A stretch of 53,068 nt of DNA. Origin: JAFGTP01 sp964472715. GTDB lineage: Bacteria > Fidelibacterota > UBA2242 > JAFGTP01. The stretch is from positions 1 to 53,068 of the forward strand of contig CAYYMT010000007.1 of NCBI GenBank assembly GCA_964472715.1. Reading direction: 5' to 3'. Positions 1 to 8,226 of the stretch are shown here, piece by piece. Position 1 is the stretch's first letter; the number at the start of each line of letters is the position of its first letter. A program made the position numbers and the translations under genes. The notes beneath the pieces are model-generated. The model did no database searches. It saw only the letters and a program-made list of their open reading frames with translations, and was not told where the DNA came from.

Positions 1-2
1 GT

Positions 3-80
3 CAGCAAGCAATAGTGTCGGAAATGTGTTTAACTATTGACCGGACACCAAGTAGAGATTTTCTTAGCGCCTCTCATTAA
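3..80 (+). other. possible C-terminal tail of an upstream gene
   Basis: A reading frame is open from the left edge and stops at TAA 78-80, giving about 25 residues. It has no recognisable motif. If real it would be the end of the gene before the RND transporter, where a membrane-fusion protein or outer-membrane factor would be usual. An inverted repeat begins on the last two bases of the stop codon. The frame is short enough to be chance. Confidence 0.2.
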
Positions 81-139
81 CCACCAGTTTCAACTGGTGG
101 TTGAAGAAAATAACTAAATAAAAACCCTTTCAAGGGTTT
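79..139. repeat. pair of REP-like hairpins sharing the centre TTTCAA
   Basis: Two perfect inverted repeats lie 20 bp apart. The first has 11-bp arms at 79-89 and 92-102 (AACCACCAGTT and its complement). The second has 8-bp arms at 122-129 and 132-139 (AAACCCTT and its complement). Both have the two-base loop TC, so the core reads TTTCAA in each. Paired short palindromes with a common core resemble REP/BIME elements mobilised by REP-associated tyrosine transposases. That identity is inferred, because no second copy was found in the window. The second hairpin ends about 43 bp before the RND start codon. Confidence 0.5.
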
Positions 140-182
140 ACAAAAAAGAAAGGACAATCAGCAACCGATAACATTATAAAAA

Positions 183-3110
183 ATGAAACCCTTAAAATAC
201 ATATTAAATCACCCTACCGCCATCATCATATCAGTGATCCTGATCGTGATGATCGGAATTAATTCATTCCTGCAGATACCGATAGAAATTCGGCCTACCC
301 AAACTGGTGGCTTTCAAACAGAAACGAAACAGCAGATCCAGATTCATGCTTATTGGCGCGGTCAACCTTCGGAAATTGTTCAGAAAATGCTGACCTTTCC
401 CATTGAAGAGCAATGTATGCAACTCAATGACATTAATGATGTTTCATCATCCACAACCAACGAACAGGTTTTCATTACACTTACTTTTCCAAAGGAAATA
501 GATGCCAAATATATTTACGTCACACTAAAAGAAAGACTGAGTAGTCTGCAGAAGCGGGAAAGTTTTCCAAAAACAGCCAGCATCAATGTCAAGCCAGTAT
601 TTAAAAATGATGAAGAACAGAGGCAGAATGAAACCCCATTTTTTGAATTCCAGGTGAATGGTCCCCAGGAGCTCAATTCTCTGCGAAAATACACCGAAGA
701 AAAAATTCTGCCGCTTGTCAAAACCGTCGAAGGTATTGGCGAGTGCAAAGTTTATGGCGGCTCAGAGGGATTTTTAAAGATTAATCTTTTCCCCGATAAA
801 TTAGACCAATACAATCTATCTCCTTCGACGATACAGTCGAAAATTCGCGCTCAATTTCATTACCTCGGAATTGGCCGAGTGGAAAACAAAAATAAGCAAT
901 ACTACATGTTCTTTGATAACCGGCCAACTTCCATTGAAGATCTTGCCAACTGCCACATAAAGCAGGGCCTGACATTAAAAAACATCGCTGAAATCTCCTA
1001 TGATTATGAAAAACCGACTACCATTTCACGGCGTAATTTCATGCCCTTAATTACGGTAAAAATATTTAAAAATCCCGGTGTAAACTCACTGGATTTTGCC
1101 GATAAATTGAATCAAAAAATTACTGATATAAAAGCAACACTGCCTGATAATATGGATTTGGTAATTACCAATGACCAGTCAGAGGAATTAAAAGAGGAAT
1201 TATCCAGCATGTGGTTGCGCAGTGCCATNNNNNNNNNNNNNNNNNNNNNNNNNNNNNNNNNNNNNNNNNNNNNNNNNNNNNNNNNNNNNNNNNNNNNNNN
1301 NNNNNNNNNNNNNNNNNNNNNNNNNNNNTTGTTGGCATCTTCAGCCACCACGATTTTAGTTTTTTTCTCATTACTCTTATTGGATGACCGACTGGGCAAT
1401 TACTACCAGTCCATGGCTTTTGTTTTGGGGTTTACTTTGCTCACCTCCTTATTATTAGCAATTACTTTAATTCCCGCCATATATATTCATTTTCCAGACG
1501 GATTTGAACCGCCAAAAACCAAAGTTAAAAAAAATAGAAATCTCTACGCTCGGTTTCTGGGAATGCTATTAAAATTTCCAGCCATTACGGCTCTGGTTAC
1601 AATTTTATTATTAGGTGGCGTCTCCACATGGTTTTTCCTAACAGTGGAAGATGGCGGCCGTTATTACTATTCTCCGACCAAATTATCCACCCATATCAGA
1701 ATTTCAGCGCCAAAAGGGGTTACTCTGGAGACGTTGGATCAAATGGCCAATTCCTTTGAAGCCATTGTGGCGGAAAATATTGATAAAACTGAAACCCGTA
1801 CCAATATAGACCAGCGAAACGGTCAGGCCACTATTTCGATTGAATATTCTGATGACTATAGCAATAGTTCCAAACCCTACATGGTGGAAGCCAAATTGAT
1901 TGGGCAGGCGGTGGATTATGCCGGGGTGGGCATTTCAATTTCCGGAATGTTTCCAAAACCCTATTATAATGGCGGCTATCGAATCTATACCAATTATAAC
2001 TCTCGCTTAAAAATTACCGGGCCGGATTATGATAAATTATGGGAATTATCGAACTATATTATCACAATGGCCAAAAAGGACCGTCGTGTTGGCGAAACAA
2101 TGATTACACCGTCAGCCCGTAATTTTTGGAGCCTGCAAAGTGGCGAGCACAATTATCGCTATGCGGTGAATATGACCCAACTTTGGCGTCATCATATTTC
2201 TCTCAATTCGGTTTATTATTCCCTGTACCGCCTCTTTCCCAATGCTTATTTAAACGATGAAATTATAATTGATAATGAAAAATATGATCTGAAACTGGGA
2301 CTAAAATCCGAACTGGCTGAATTGGAAGAGATTCAGCGCAGCGCTTTAGCAATTCCCGGCCATAAATCACTCTACTTTGCTGATATTACTACCCCATTAC
2401 CAGAGAAACACATCCAGTGGATTGATAAAAAAAATCAACAATATCAATTCACCATTGCCTGGGATTACCGAGGCGCTTTTCAACAAAAAGACCGACACAT
2501 GAAAACATTGCTGGAAAGTGTGCAGTTACCCGCTGGCTATGAGTTAGAAAAGCGGGACTGGGGCTGGCTATCCAAAGAAGAGAAAAAAGAATTGAATAAA
2601 CTATTCATCATTGCGGGCATCGGTGTCTTTATGATTATGGCGGCGTTATATAATTCCTTTTGGAAACCTTTTGTTATTTTTCTGAGTGTCCCCTTTTCGA
2701 TGCTGGGTGTTTTTGTGATGTATCTGGCTTTTGGAAAAAGTTTCAATTCCGATGCCTATATCGGTGTGATTTTGTTACTGGGAATCGTGGTCAATGATGC
2801 CATTGTCTTGGTTGAAAGAATAAACCAATTATTACAAAAAAATGATGATATTAAAGCTGTGCTTATTCGCGCGGGCAAGGAAAGAATTCGTCCCATCATG
2901 ATCACCACCATTACCACCATCGGCGGACTATTGCCATTATTTTTTCTTAGTTCCGGCAATACCACGTTATCAGGTATTTTAGAGGAATTGAGTTTTGTCA
3001 TGATTGGGGGAATGGTGAGTTCTACCTTGTTGACTATTAGTATGATACCGGTGTTTTATTATTTGATCTATCGTTTGCGGTATTTCTTAGGATTCACATT
3101 TAAGGATTGA
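183..3110 (+). CDS. RND-family efflux transporter, inner-membrane permease (contains assembly gap)
   Basis: Inner-membrane proton-driven efflux pump of the AcrB/MexB/CusA superfamily, which works with a periplasmic adaptor and an outer-membrane channel. The N-terminus carries TM1 (about residues 13-30) followed by the porter domain. After the gap come TM5 and TM6 and the second periplasmic domain. The C-terminus holds TM7-12, including the TM10 motif GIVVNDAIVLVERI. As written the protein is 975 residues with 33 unknown, shorter than the usual 1020-1050. The missing part covers TM2-TM4, where the proton-relay aspartates of the first half should be. Substrate cannot be told. Adaptor and TolC-type genes are not in the window and may lie to the left. 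The next gene follows after 35 bp. Confidence 0.9.
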   Translation: MKPLKYILNHPTAIIISVILIVMIGINSFLQIPIEIRPTQTGGFQTETKQQIQIHAYWRGQPSEIVQKMLTFPIEEQCMQLNDINDVSSSTTNEQVFITLTFPKEIDAKYIYVTLKERLSSLQKRESFPKTASINVKPVFKNDEEQRQNETPFFEFQVNGPQELNSLRKYTEEKILPLVKTVEGIGECKVYGGSEGFLKINLFPDKLDQYNLSPSTIQSKIRAQFHYLGIGRVENKNKQYYMFFDNRPTSIEDLANCHIKQGLTLKNIAEISYDYEKPTTISRRNFMPLITVKIFKNPGVNSLDFADKLNQKITDIKATLPDNMDLVITNDQSEELKEELSSMWLRSAXXXXXXXXXXXXXXXXXXXXXXXXXXXXXXXXXXLLASSATTILVFFSLLLLDDRLGNYYQSMAFVLGFTLLTSLLLAITLIPAIYIHFPDGFEPPKTKVKKNRNLYARFLGMLLKFPAITALVTILLLGGVSTWFFLTVEDGGRYYYSPTKLSTHIRISAPKGVTLETLDQMANSFEAIVAENIDKTETRTNIDQRNGQATISIEYSDDYSNSSKPYMVEAKLIGQAVDYAGVGISISGMFPKPYYNGGYRIYTNYNSRLKITGPDYDKLWELSNYIITMAKKDRRVGETMITPSARNFWSLQSGEHNYRYAVNMTQLWRHHISLNSVYYSLYRLFPNAYLNDEIIIDNEKYDLKLGLKSELAELEEIQRSALAIPGHKSLYFADITTPLPEKHIQWIDKKNQQYQFTIAWDYRGAFQQKDRHMKTLLESVQLPAGYELEKRDWGWLSKEEKKELNKLFIIAGIGVFMIMAALYNSFWKPFVIFLSVPFSMLGVFVMYLAFGKSFNSDAYIGVILLLGIVVNDAIVLVERINQLLQKNDDIKAVLIRAGKERIRPIMITTITTIGGLLPLFFLSSGNTTLSGILEELSFVMIGGMVSSTLLTISMIPVFYYLIYRLRYFLGFTFKD
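1229..1328. other. assembly gap of 100 N
   Basis: Exactly 100 N, a conventional placeholder for a gap of unknown size. The sequence before it ends at the start of TM2 of the RND permease and the sequence after it resumes in TM5. In this family that interval takes about 100-110 residues, but 100 N supplies only 33. The true gap is therefore probably near 300 bp, and the in-frame reading across the N run is not evidence of its length. Confidence 0.95.
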
Positions 3111-3145
3111 CTTTTTGTATTAATTTTCTTAAACAAAAAGAGATT

Positions 3146-3865
3146 ATGAAACTCACAAAAAAACTATTTTGGCTCTCCGCTTTCAGTATCGCCATGGGCT
3201 TTCTGGAAGCCATTGTTGTGGTTTATTTGCGGGAAATCTATTATCCGGGCGGTTTTGGCTTTCCCATGCGAATGGTATCCAATAAGATTTTTATGACGGA
3301 AGTAATCCGTGAAATTTGCACGATTGTTATGCTCCTGTCCGTTGCAATATTGATTGGTAAAAATAAGGAAACAATGTTTGCCTGGTTCATAATGAGTTTT
3401 GGAATATGGGACATTTTCTACTATATCGCTTTGAAATTATTCCTGGATTGGCCGGCATCGTTGCTGACCTGGGACATTTTGTTTTTAATTCCGGTGACCT
3501 GGCTGGGTCCGGTAATTGCGCCGATAATTTGTTCGGTAACAATGATTTTGTTGGCATTAGTCATACTGTTTTTTCACAATAAAAAGGGCAAGAATTTATT
3601 TACCTTAAAAGATGTGATTCTATTATCCGGAGGTGCCCTTTTCATTTTCATCGCCTTTACCTGGAATTATACAAAATTATTGATTTCCAATGATTTGATC
3701 ATGCGGATGTTTGTCCCCGGGACCGAGGAAAAGTTAAAAGAAATTGTTTTAAATTATGTGCCCGGCAGATTCTTTTGGGAACTCTTTAGTCTTGGCATAA
3801 TTTTGATATACTTTGAGTTGGGAGTAATGATTTTTAAATGTTATCAAAATAATGAAAGGGTTTAA
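3146..3865 (+). CDS. multispanning membrane protein of unknown function
   Basis: About 239 residues with six or seven hydrophobic segments. The first (LFWLSAFSIAMGFLEAIVVV) begins after a short basic N-terminus (MKLTKK). Conserved-looking elements follow it, such as FLEAIVVVYLREIYYPGG. A longer frame begins at a TTG overlapping the RND stop codon, but ATG 3146 has the purine-rich stretch AAAAAGAG just upstream and gives a clean membrane-protein start, so I chose it. I do not recognise the family and assign no function. Its position 35 bp after the RND gene suggests the same transcript. No charged pore motif, cysteine cluster or nucleotide-binding motif is visible. Confidence 0.75.
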   Translation: MKLTKKLFWLSAFSIAMGFLEAIVVVYLREIYYPGGFGFPMRMVSNKIFMTEVIREICTIVMLLSVAILIGKNKETMFAWFIMSFGIWDIFYYIALKLFLDWPASLLTWDILFLIPVTWLGPVIAPIICSVTMILLALVILFFHNKKGKNLFTLKDVILLSGGALFIFIAFTWNYTKLLISNDLIMRMFVPGTEEKLKEIVLNYVPGRFFWELFSLGIILIYFELGVMIFKCYQNNERV

Positions 3866-3958
3866 TAATAAAATCCGGGCCATACTTGATTTATTGCACA
3901 GTCTTACTTATGTTGAATTATACTTGAAAACTTGAGTAAAAAATTTTGTATCCTAGCG

Positions 3959-3972
3959 ACATTTGTAAATGT
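3959..3972. promoter_or_regulatory. 14-bp dyad ahead of the Dps-like ferritin gene
   Basis: ACATTT-GT-AAATGT is a perfect 6-2-6 inverted repeat lying 27 bp before the start codon of the ferritin-like gene. A weak promoter-like pair (TTGAAA, then TTGTAT about 16 bp on) is just upstream. A repressor operator at the transcription start would fit an iron- or peroxide-responsive gene. The dyad does not match the PerR-box-like site at 18900. Confidence 0.35.
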
Positions 3973-3999
3973 TAATTAAACAAAAAGGAGATATTTAAA

Positions 4000-4515
4000 A
4001 TGGGACAAAAAGGAGTTGAACTACTCGGCGTTGACAAAGATGAACTTATTCAAATGCTGAATGAAGCATTATCGGAAGAATGGTTGGCCTATTACCAGTA
4101 CTGGATTGGCGCCAGAGTTATGGAAGGTCCAATGCGGACTGATGTTGAACAGGAATTACTGGTTCATGCAGATCAGGAACTCAATCATGCGGTGATGGTT
4201 GCTGAGAGAATTGATCAGTTAGGCGGTACCCCGGTACTCAATCCGGCGGATTGGATGAAATATAGTAAATGTGATTATGAAGTTCCGGATGATCCCTATA
4301 TCGAGAAAATATTGGAACAGAATCTAAATGGTGAACGGTGTGCGATCAAACGCTACAAAGAATTAGCGGATTATACCAGTGGAAAAGACCATTCCACCTA
4401 TCAGATGGCCACCACAATTCTCAATGAAGAACTGGAACACGAGCAGGAAATTGAAGACTGGATGGAAGACATTAATATTATGAAAGAAAATCTGAAAAAA
4501 TTACGTATGGATTAG
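4000..4515 (+). CDS. Dps-like ferritin (DPSL/thioferritin type)
   Basis: 171-residue four-helix ferritin-like protein that should oxidise Fe(II), probably with peroxide, and store iron in a cage. Candidate di-iron ligands are E27, E60 and H63 (ADQELNH), E112, and E144 and H147 (EELEHE). Two cysteines, C91 (KCDY) and C114 (GERCA), sit close to the metal ligands. This is the pattern I associate with archaeal and Bacteroides DPSL proteins, called thioferritins, rather than classical Dps, which has its ferroxidase site between subunits. The start has the strong site AAAAAGGAG. The gene stands alone between a dyad and a rho-independent terminator. Bacterioferritin-like is the alternative, but no heme methionine is evident. 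Confidence 0.85.
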   Translation: MGQKGVELLGVDKDELIQMLNEALSEEWLAYYQYWIGARVMEGPMRTDVEQELLVHADQELNHAVMVAERIDQLGGTPVLNPADWMKYSKCDYEVPDDPYIEKILEQNLNGERCAIKRYKELADYTSGKDHSTYQMATTILNEELEHEQEIEDWMEDINIMKENLKKLRMD

Positions 4516-4537
4516 ATTCAAGCATTGAGTAAATCTT

Positions 4538-4575
4538 AAAGGGTAGGGAATCAATTCTCTGCCCTTTATTGTTTT
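4538..4575 (+). terminator. rho-independent terminator after the ferritin-like gene
   Basis: A 13-bp stem with two G-U pairs (4538-4550 with 4555-4567) and a TCAA tetraloop is followed by the T-rich tail ATTGTTTT. Confidence 0.85.
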
Positions 4576-4588
4576 AGAAAGGATTATT

Positions 4589-4648
4589 TTGAATATACTG
4601 ATCACAGGTGCTTCAGGGTTAATCGGTACGGCATTGACAAATTATCAA
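4589..4648 (+). pseudogene. fossil 5' end of a TIGR01777/YfcH-type NAD-dependent epimerase gene
   Basis: A TTG start preceded by AGAAAGGA opens a frame whose first 19 residues read MNILITGASGLIGTALTNY. This is the typical Rossmann start (GxxGxxG) of TIGR01777/SDR39U1 epimerases. Homology stops abruptly near 4646. The frame then runs, with no epimerase features, into the signal peptide of the SOUL protein. I read this as a deletion that removed the rest of the gene and left its ribosome-binding site and about 20 codons. It might still be translated as an in-frame extension of the next gene, but that would bury a signal peptide. Confidence 0.6.
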
Positions 4649-4684
4649 AGAAGCATTAGAATCACAAACAAAGGACAACTAATC

Positions 4685-5317
4685 ATGACTTTTTCTTCAA
4701 ACATACAAAAACTAATGGTGTTTTTATTCATTTTCGGAGGGTATGGAATGGCGATAGAAAAACCGGAATACCGGGTCATACAGGAGTATGATGATTTTGA
4801 GATCAGGGAGTATGAACCATACCTGGTTGCGGAAGTGGAAATTGAAAATGAGTTTGAGGATGCCGGCAGTGAGGCCTTTGGAATACTGTTCGATTACATT
4901 TCCGGCAATAACATTAAACAGGAAAAAATCTCAATGACTGCGCCGGTCAATCAATCCCGTGCGGGTGGTGAGAAAATTGCCATGACAGCACCGGTTGCTC
5001 AGCAGGAGAGTGAAACCGGTCAATATCACGTGAGCTTTGTCGTGCCGGCAAAATTCACCCTAAAGACAGTTCCAAAACCGGCAGACAAGCGGATTAACAT
5101 TCGCCGGCTGTCCGGACAGACAATGGCGGTTCACAAATACAGAGGAAATTGGAGCCGGGAACGGTATAATAAGAATGAGCAAATATTGATAAAGCAATTA
5201 GATAAAAAAAATATTGAAATTTCCGGAAAACCCGTTTTTGCCCGCTATAATCCACCCTTTTGGCCGGCCTTTATGCGTAGAAATGAGATATTAATTCCGG
5301 TAAATTATTCGAAATAA
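4685..5317 (+). CDS. SOUL-family heme-binding protein, exported
   Basis: About 210 residues. The N-terminus has a hydrophobic signal-like segment (about residues 8-24). The SOUL domain follows, with its typical start IEKPEYRVIQEYDDFEIREYEPYL written here as IEKPEYRV then YDDFEIREY. The paired motifs ISMTAPV and IAMTAPV are also diagnostic. The family binds heme or related tetrapyrroles; in bacteria the role is unclear. ATG 4685 is preceded by AAAGGA at good spacing. The longer in-frame start at TTG 4589 belongs to an epimerase remnant and would place 32 residues before the signal peptide, so I reject it. Confidence 0.85.
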   Translation: MTFSSNIQKLMVFLFIFGGYGMAIEKPEYRVIQEYDDFEIREYEPYLVAEVEIENEFEDAGSEAFGILFDYISGNNIKQEKISMTAPVNQSRAGGEKIAMTAPVAQQESETGQYHVSFVVPAKFTLKTVPKPADKRINIRRLSGQTMAVHKYRGNWSRERYNKNEQILIKQLDKKNIEISGKPVFARYNPPFWPAFMRRNEILIPVNYSK

Positions 5318-5439
5318 TAAATGTAAAGAATTTTAGTAAAATGGATTTTGGATTTTATCATACACGGATTTTTTAATATTTATGAATGATGACAATTGTG
5401 ACAAACGTATCAACCGAGTTGAAATTAACAGAGGATTTT

Positions 5440-5949
5440 ATGGACAAAAAAGATGAACCAATTTTAGCAGAACAGAATAAAAGTGAAAATACACAGGAGA
5501 AGTTCAAACCTGATCTGGTTAAATCCATTCGTTCCCTGCTACATGATCAGCCTTTTTCTATTCTCTGTACCCAGGGGGATTGCCAACCCTACGGATCACT
5601 GGTGGCCTTTGCCTGTAGCGATGATATGAAGCATTTATATTTCACAACACCAACAGCCACCCGCAAATATATGCTATTATGTAAATGTGCCAATGTATCC
5701 ATGGTGATCGACAGCCGGTCACAGCATCCGGACAATATGAAAGCGGTGGAAGCGGTTACAATTACGGGTAAAGCCCATGAAATCAAAGACGGAGACGAAT
5801 ACAGGCGTGGTTTGATCATGTTGAAAGAGCGACATCCTTACATGACAGAATTTTTGGAATTTACGTCAACAGCCCTTTTTCAAATTGATGTGATCCGCTA
5901 TTTGCATGTTGCCCGTTTTCAGGAGGTTGCTCAGTGGTCTCCTGAGTAA
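5440..5949 (+). CDS. pyridoxamine 5'-phosphate oxidase-related FMN split-barrel protein
   Basis: About 169 residues with a general stress/HugZ-like split-barrel fold. After a polar lead comes IRSLLHDQPFSILCTQGD, then a strand GSLVAFACSDDMKHLYF and the helix start PTATRKYMLL. These match FMN-binding PNPOx-family proteins, where substrates range from flavin or F420 to heme. The real pyridoxamine oxidase active site is not evident. ATG 5440 has AGAGGA 4 bp upstream; an earlier in-frame ATG at 5386 lacks a ribosome-binding site. The gene is convergent with the next one, five bases away. Function beyond flavin binding is not predictable. Confidence 0.75.
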   Translation: MDKKDEPILAEQNKSENTQEKFKPDLVKSIRSLLHDQPFSILCTQGDCQPYGSLVAFACSDDMKHLYFTTPTATRKYMLLCKCANVSMVIDSRSQHPDNMKAVEAVTITGKAHEIKDGDEYRRGLIMLKERHPYMTEFLEFTSTALFQIDVIRYLHVARFQEVAQWSPE

Positions 5950-5954
5950 TTTCT

Positions 5955-6728
5955 TTATTTCTTAAGTCTGAGACGATAGCTCAACCCACCGCTGATGAAA
6001 TAATCCGGTGCCTTGTCATTGATTCCCACACCGCCGGAAAGGTCCAATTGGAAATTATCATTGACCAGGTAAGTTAACCCCGTATCAAACCGATGATCAG
6101 GAGCAAATTCCTCGATCACGTATCCATATATTTCAATAAAACCGGCAATTTTATTATTGATACCCGCACCGATGACAAAAGAATAAAAAATATTGGTGTT
6201 GGGCGTGACACCATTCCATTCACCGCCGATATTAAAGGCGGCGGAGAATTGATCACTCAGTGTTTTGGTTCCGGCTATTCTAACATCAGGAATTAAGTAA
6301 TCAGTCTGAAATTCCTCAGCACCGATTTTTGGTAAGGTTAAATGCCCAAGAAACGCAAGTTCCGGCATCCATCCCTTTTCTTCTGTAAACCGGGTTTTAA
6401 ATCCCACCACTACCGGCGCCAGGCCTGATTCTTTGATTTCAGTGCTGCCCACTTCGACTTTCTGCTGCATATATTCGGCGCCTAAGCGTATTTCAGTATT
6501 ATTAAAAATTCCATACCGCAACAGAGTCGTGTTGTAAACAAGGTTGGTTATATCATCATCATCCGGTGGGGAATCATGTTCCATCAGGCTACCTGTTTCG
6601 ATTTGCAGCCAACCTCTTGGTATGGTTACAGATGATTCTGTCTGATCAGGACGGTCGGTTACCATTTCCGGAACTGCTTGTGCAAATAGGGTAGAAATCA
6701 ATACTGTTAAAGTAATTAGATATTTCAT
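5955..6728 (-). CDS. outer-membrane beta-barrel protein, phenol-MetA-degradation family
   Basis: 257 residues: a signal peptide ending near AQA, then the family hallmark TDRPDQTESSVTIPRGWLQIE and alternating beta-strands typical of a 12-14-strand barrel, ending SYRLRLKK. PF13557 members are often annotated as transporters or MetA pathway of phenol degradation, but in FCB bacteria they are common porin-like proteins of unknown substrate. ATG 6728 has AAGGAA upstream and overlaps the stop codon of tag as ATGA, so the two genes are translationally coupled. A longer frame starts at 6758 but precedes the signal peptide and is rejected. Confidence 0.8.
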   Translation of the reverse strand: MKYLITLTVLISTLFAQAVPEMVTDRPDQTESSVTIPRGWLQIETGSLMEHDSPPDDDDITNLVYNTTLLRYGIFNNTEIRLGAEYMQQKVEVGSTEIKESGLAPVVVGFKTRFTEEKGWMPELAFLGHLTLPKIGAEEFQTDYLIPDVRIAGTKTLSDQFSAAFNIGGEWNGVTPNTNIFYSFVIGAGINNKIAGFIEIYGYVIEEFAPDHRFDTGLTYLVNDNFQLDLSGGVGINDKAPDYFISGGLSYRLRLKK

Positions 6729-7291
6729 TGGATTTCCTTTTTCAATAGTGTTGCCCATCCGGGTGATTTTTGTAAAATTTTTTCATAAACGGGGCATTCC
6801 CGCTCATGTGCTCCTTCAAGATAACCGGTACTCAGCAAAAATTCTTTGGTGATTTCGCCACCCGTGAACTTGAAGTGTTTCTTGAATAGTTTTACCCATT
6901 CTTCCAAATCCAGGGGATGATTATTATCCAGCCAGTTCTTAAAAGAACCGAACTTCTTTTGTAATTCCAATATCCTGTTAGCATTGTGAATGGCGGCATT
7001 GATTTTGAGTCGATTGCGGATGATGCCGGCATCTTCCAGCAGGCGTTTCCTCTCTTCTGTAGTGTAATTGGCCACGGTTTTGATGTCGAAATTGTCATAG
7101 GCTTTGCGGAAATTATCCTGCTTTTTCAAAATTGTTGTCCAGGAAAGTCCCGCCTGGTTGATTTCCAATATCAGACGGCCAAATAATTCATTGTCATCAG
7201 TGAGGGGAAACCCGTAGGTAAAGTCGTGATACAAGCGATTGACATCCCTTTTATCCAGATTTTTTACTGCTTTACAATAGGAATTTTCCAT
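6725..7291 (-). CDS. tag: DNA-3-methyladenine glycosylase I
   Basis: About 188 residues. It removes 3-methyladenine from alkylated DNA in base-excision repair. With the longer 191-residue numbering, the zinc-snap ligands are C9, H25, H165 and C169, and the base-recognition glutamate is E46 in EINQAGLSW, which matches QQAGLSW of E. coli Tag. The GIIRNRLKI segment is also family-typical. I prefer ATG 7291, which has AAAGAG upstream, over GTG 7300. It lies in a minus-strand operon between zupT, 12 bp upstream, and the outer-membrane protein gene, with which it overlaps by four bases. Confidence 0.9.
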   Translation of the reverse strand: MENSYCKAVKNLDKRDVNRLYHDFTYGFPLTDDNELFGRLILEINQAGLSWTTILKKQDNFRKAYDNFDIKTVANYTTEERKRLLEDAGIIRNRLKINAAIHNANRILELQKKFGSFKNWLDNNHPLDLEEWVKLFKKHFKFTGGEITKEFLLSTGYLEGAHERECPVYEKILQKSPGWATLLKKEIQ

Positions 7292-7303
7292 GAGATTCAC
7301 TCT

Positions 7304-8125
7304 TTATATGAATAGCAAAAGACTGACAGCCATGACAGCCATACCGGCAATCAGGCCGAAAATTGATATGTGGTGCTCGCCATACTCCTCCGCTGTGGGA
7401 AGAAGTTCGTCAAGGGAAATAAATACCATGATGCCGGCGACTGATGCGAAGAGAAATCCAAAGACTACCGGGCTCATGAACTGACGGAGTAGTAAAAATC
7501 CGATCAAAGCCCCGACCGGTTCTGAAATGCCGGATAAAAAGGAATAATAAAAGGCTTTCTTTTTACTTCCGGTAGCATAATATATCGGTACGGAAACAGC
7601 AATGCCTTCAGGAATATTATGAATGGCGATGGCTACTGCAATGGCAATTCCCAGGTTGGGGTCAGTCATAGCTGCCGTGAAAGTGGCCAGCCCTTCCGGA
7701 AAGTTATGGATTGCAATGGCCAGCGCTGAGAATAATCCCATACGCATCAATTTTTTGTCATCTTTTTCCAGGACTTTTTCCGGGGCTTTTTCAAGGGCTT
7801 TGATGTCTTTGACTTCGTGCGGGTTTTCATAACTGGGTACCAATTTATCGATAACGCCAATGATCAAGATACCGGTGAAAAAAGCAAGCACTGTGATCCA
7901 GTGACCAGATTTGTAACCCAACCCTTCGATCATAGAATCGCGGGCTTTTACTAAAATTTCCACAAAAGATACATAGATCATCACTCCGGCTGAGAATCCC
8001 AAACTGGCGGATAAAAATTTCGGATTGGTGCGTTTGGCAAAAAATGCCAGAGCACTGCCGATCCCGGTACAGAGCCCGGCAAAGAGTGTCAGGCTAAAAG
8101 CGAATAATATATGATAATTTTCCAT
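7304..8125 (-). CDS. zupT: ZIP-family metal importer ZupT
   Basis: 273 residues with about eight membrane segments. The two metal-binding motifs HNFPEGLATF and HNIPEGIAVSVP in TM4 and TM5 form the binuclear zinc/iron site of ZIP transporters. The cytoplasmic loop after TM3 is charged (KALEKAPEKVLEKDDKK). ZupT imports Zn(II) and, in E. coli, also Fe(II), Mn(II) and Co(II). A GGGGAAAA sequence precedes the ATG. It is the first gene of the zupT-tag-outer-membrane protein run. Confidence 0.92.
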   Translation of the reverse strand: MENYHILFAFSLTLFAGLCTGIGSALAFFAKRTNPKFLSASLGFSAGVMIYVSFVEILVKARDSMIEGLGYKSGHWITVLAFFTGILIIGVIDKLVPSYENPHEVKDIKALEKAPEKVLEKDDKKLMRMGLFSALAIAIHNFPEGLATFTAAMTDPNLGIAIAVAIAIHNIPEGIAVSVPIYYATGSKKKAFYYSFLSGISEPVGALIGFLLLRQFMSPVVFGFLFASVAGIMVFISLDELLPTAEEYGEHHISIFGLIAGMAVMAVSLLLFI

Positions 8126-8226
8126 TTTTCCCCTTTTTCATTGGTTTATTCAATAATCAGTTGTCACCGGTATATTATGGATAAATGATGATAGTTGACT
8201 ATTATTTTTAAATAAATAATTTTACA

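Noticed and set aside
164..175. 12-mer ACCGATAACATT shared with 32045-32056
   Set aside because: Dozens of 12-mer coincidences are expected in a 53-kb window, and no longer repeat surrounds it.
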